This document shows, piece after piece, positions 6,327-6,454 of a stretch of 6,454 nucleotides of DNA (position 1 is its first letter; the number at the start of each line of letters is the position of its first letter). The translations under genes and the position numbers were made by a program. Where the stretch lies: positions 1 to 6,454 of the forward strand of contig JANRBC010000052.1 of NCBI GenBank assembly GCA_030727685.1. The letters run 5' to 3'. The stretch is from Ilumatobacteraceae bacterium (GTDB lineage: Bacteria > Actinomycetota > Acidimicrobiia > Acidimicrobiales > Ilumatobacteraceae). The notes beneath the pieces were generated by a model that saw only the letters and a program-made list of their open reading frames with translations, was not told the origin of the DNA and did no database searches.

Positions 6327-6454
6327 GACGCGCCCCCAACATGTTCAACGCTTCACGCAACATTAGTTCTGGATCGGTGGCGACATTGATTTCACGCAAC
6401 ACATCGCGAATCTCTTCTGCCGAGTAACCCAGACCTGCCAACGCATCGCGCACA
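6319..6454 (-). CDS. ruvA: Holliday junction branch migration protein RuvA, C-terminal fragment (5' part outside window)
   Basis: The last 44 codons of an open frame enter from the right edge and stop at a TGA at 6321-6319. The fragment contains LAGLGYSAEEIRDVL followed by DPELMLREALNMLG. This matches the small three-helix domain III of RuvA, the flexible C-terminal domain that contacts RuvB and tunes its ATPase. Full RuvA forms tetramers that hold the four-way Holliday junction open while two RuvB rings pump the DNA arms. The N-terminal OB-fold and helix-hairpin-helix DNA-binding domains lie beyond the window and cannot be checked. The position directly before ruvB, overlapping it by 8 nt, strongly supports the identification, because the fragment alone is short. 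In many relatives ruvC would come next upstream. The gene is incomplete only because of the window edge; nothing suggests it is broken. Confidence 0.88.
   Translation of the reverse strand, partial: VRDALAGLGYSAEEIRDVLREINVATDPELMLREALNMLGARRA
6333..6337 (-). promoter_or_regulatory. Probable ribosome binding site for ruvB inside ruvA
   Basis: A GGGGG run on the minus strand lies six bases before the ruvB GTG. It is purine-only and well spaced but not a textbook match to AGGAGG. It favours the GTG at 6326 over any later start, and the RuvB N-terminus then has normal length. Confidence 0.45.

Overview
The window is a single-strand block of conserved housekeeping genes. Every gene reads on the minus strand, so transcription runs from the right end to the left end: ruvA (3' end only), ruvB, queA, tgt, yajC, secD, secF. 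The genes are tightly packed: ruvA/ruvB overlap by 8 nt, secD/secF share one base, and the remaining gaps are 12, 44, 18 and 37 nt. No non-coding stretch approaches 300 bases. I see no tRNA, rRNA, CRISPR array, insertion sequence, phage gene or plasmid function.

Organism: the cluster combines the ruvAB-yajC-secD-secF order known from many actinobacteria with a queA-tgt pair in the middle, as found in several other phyla. SecD and SecF are separate proteins. SecD has a long Ser/Thr/Ala/Pro-rich linker in its exported domain, and SecF ends in a basic tail. Base composition looks close to 50% G+C by eye. Together these suggest an actinobacterium of moderate G+C, most plausibly an aquatic Acidimicrobiia-type lineage. 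That assignment is an inference from gene order and protein style and is not firm.

Right end (about 5307-6454): the ruvA C-terminal domain and full-length ruvB encode parts of the Holliday-junction branch-migration machine. Middle (about 3115-5294): queA and tgt encode two of the late steps of queuosine tRNA modification. Tgt exchanges the wobble guanine for preQ1, and QueA then adds the epoxycyclopentane ring from S-adenosylmethionine. The genes that make preQ1 are not in the window. Left end (10 to about 3096): yajC, secD and secF encode the membrane complex that works with SecYEG and uses the proton gradient to help pull exported proteins out of the membrane channel. The three functions are unrelated biochemically, so their adjacency reflects an old conserved neighbourhood.

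No obviously new system is visible. The points most worth a second look are regulatory. Three genes without a recognisable Shine-Dalgarno site (queA, tgt, yajC) each have a TANNNT hexamer 8-9 nt before the start codon, which would fit internal promoters making nearly leaderless messages. The tightly coupled genes ruvB and secF instead have purine-rich sites. Smaller points are the SecD linker and cysteine pair, and a short hairpin after yajC.
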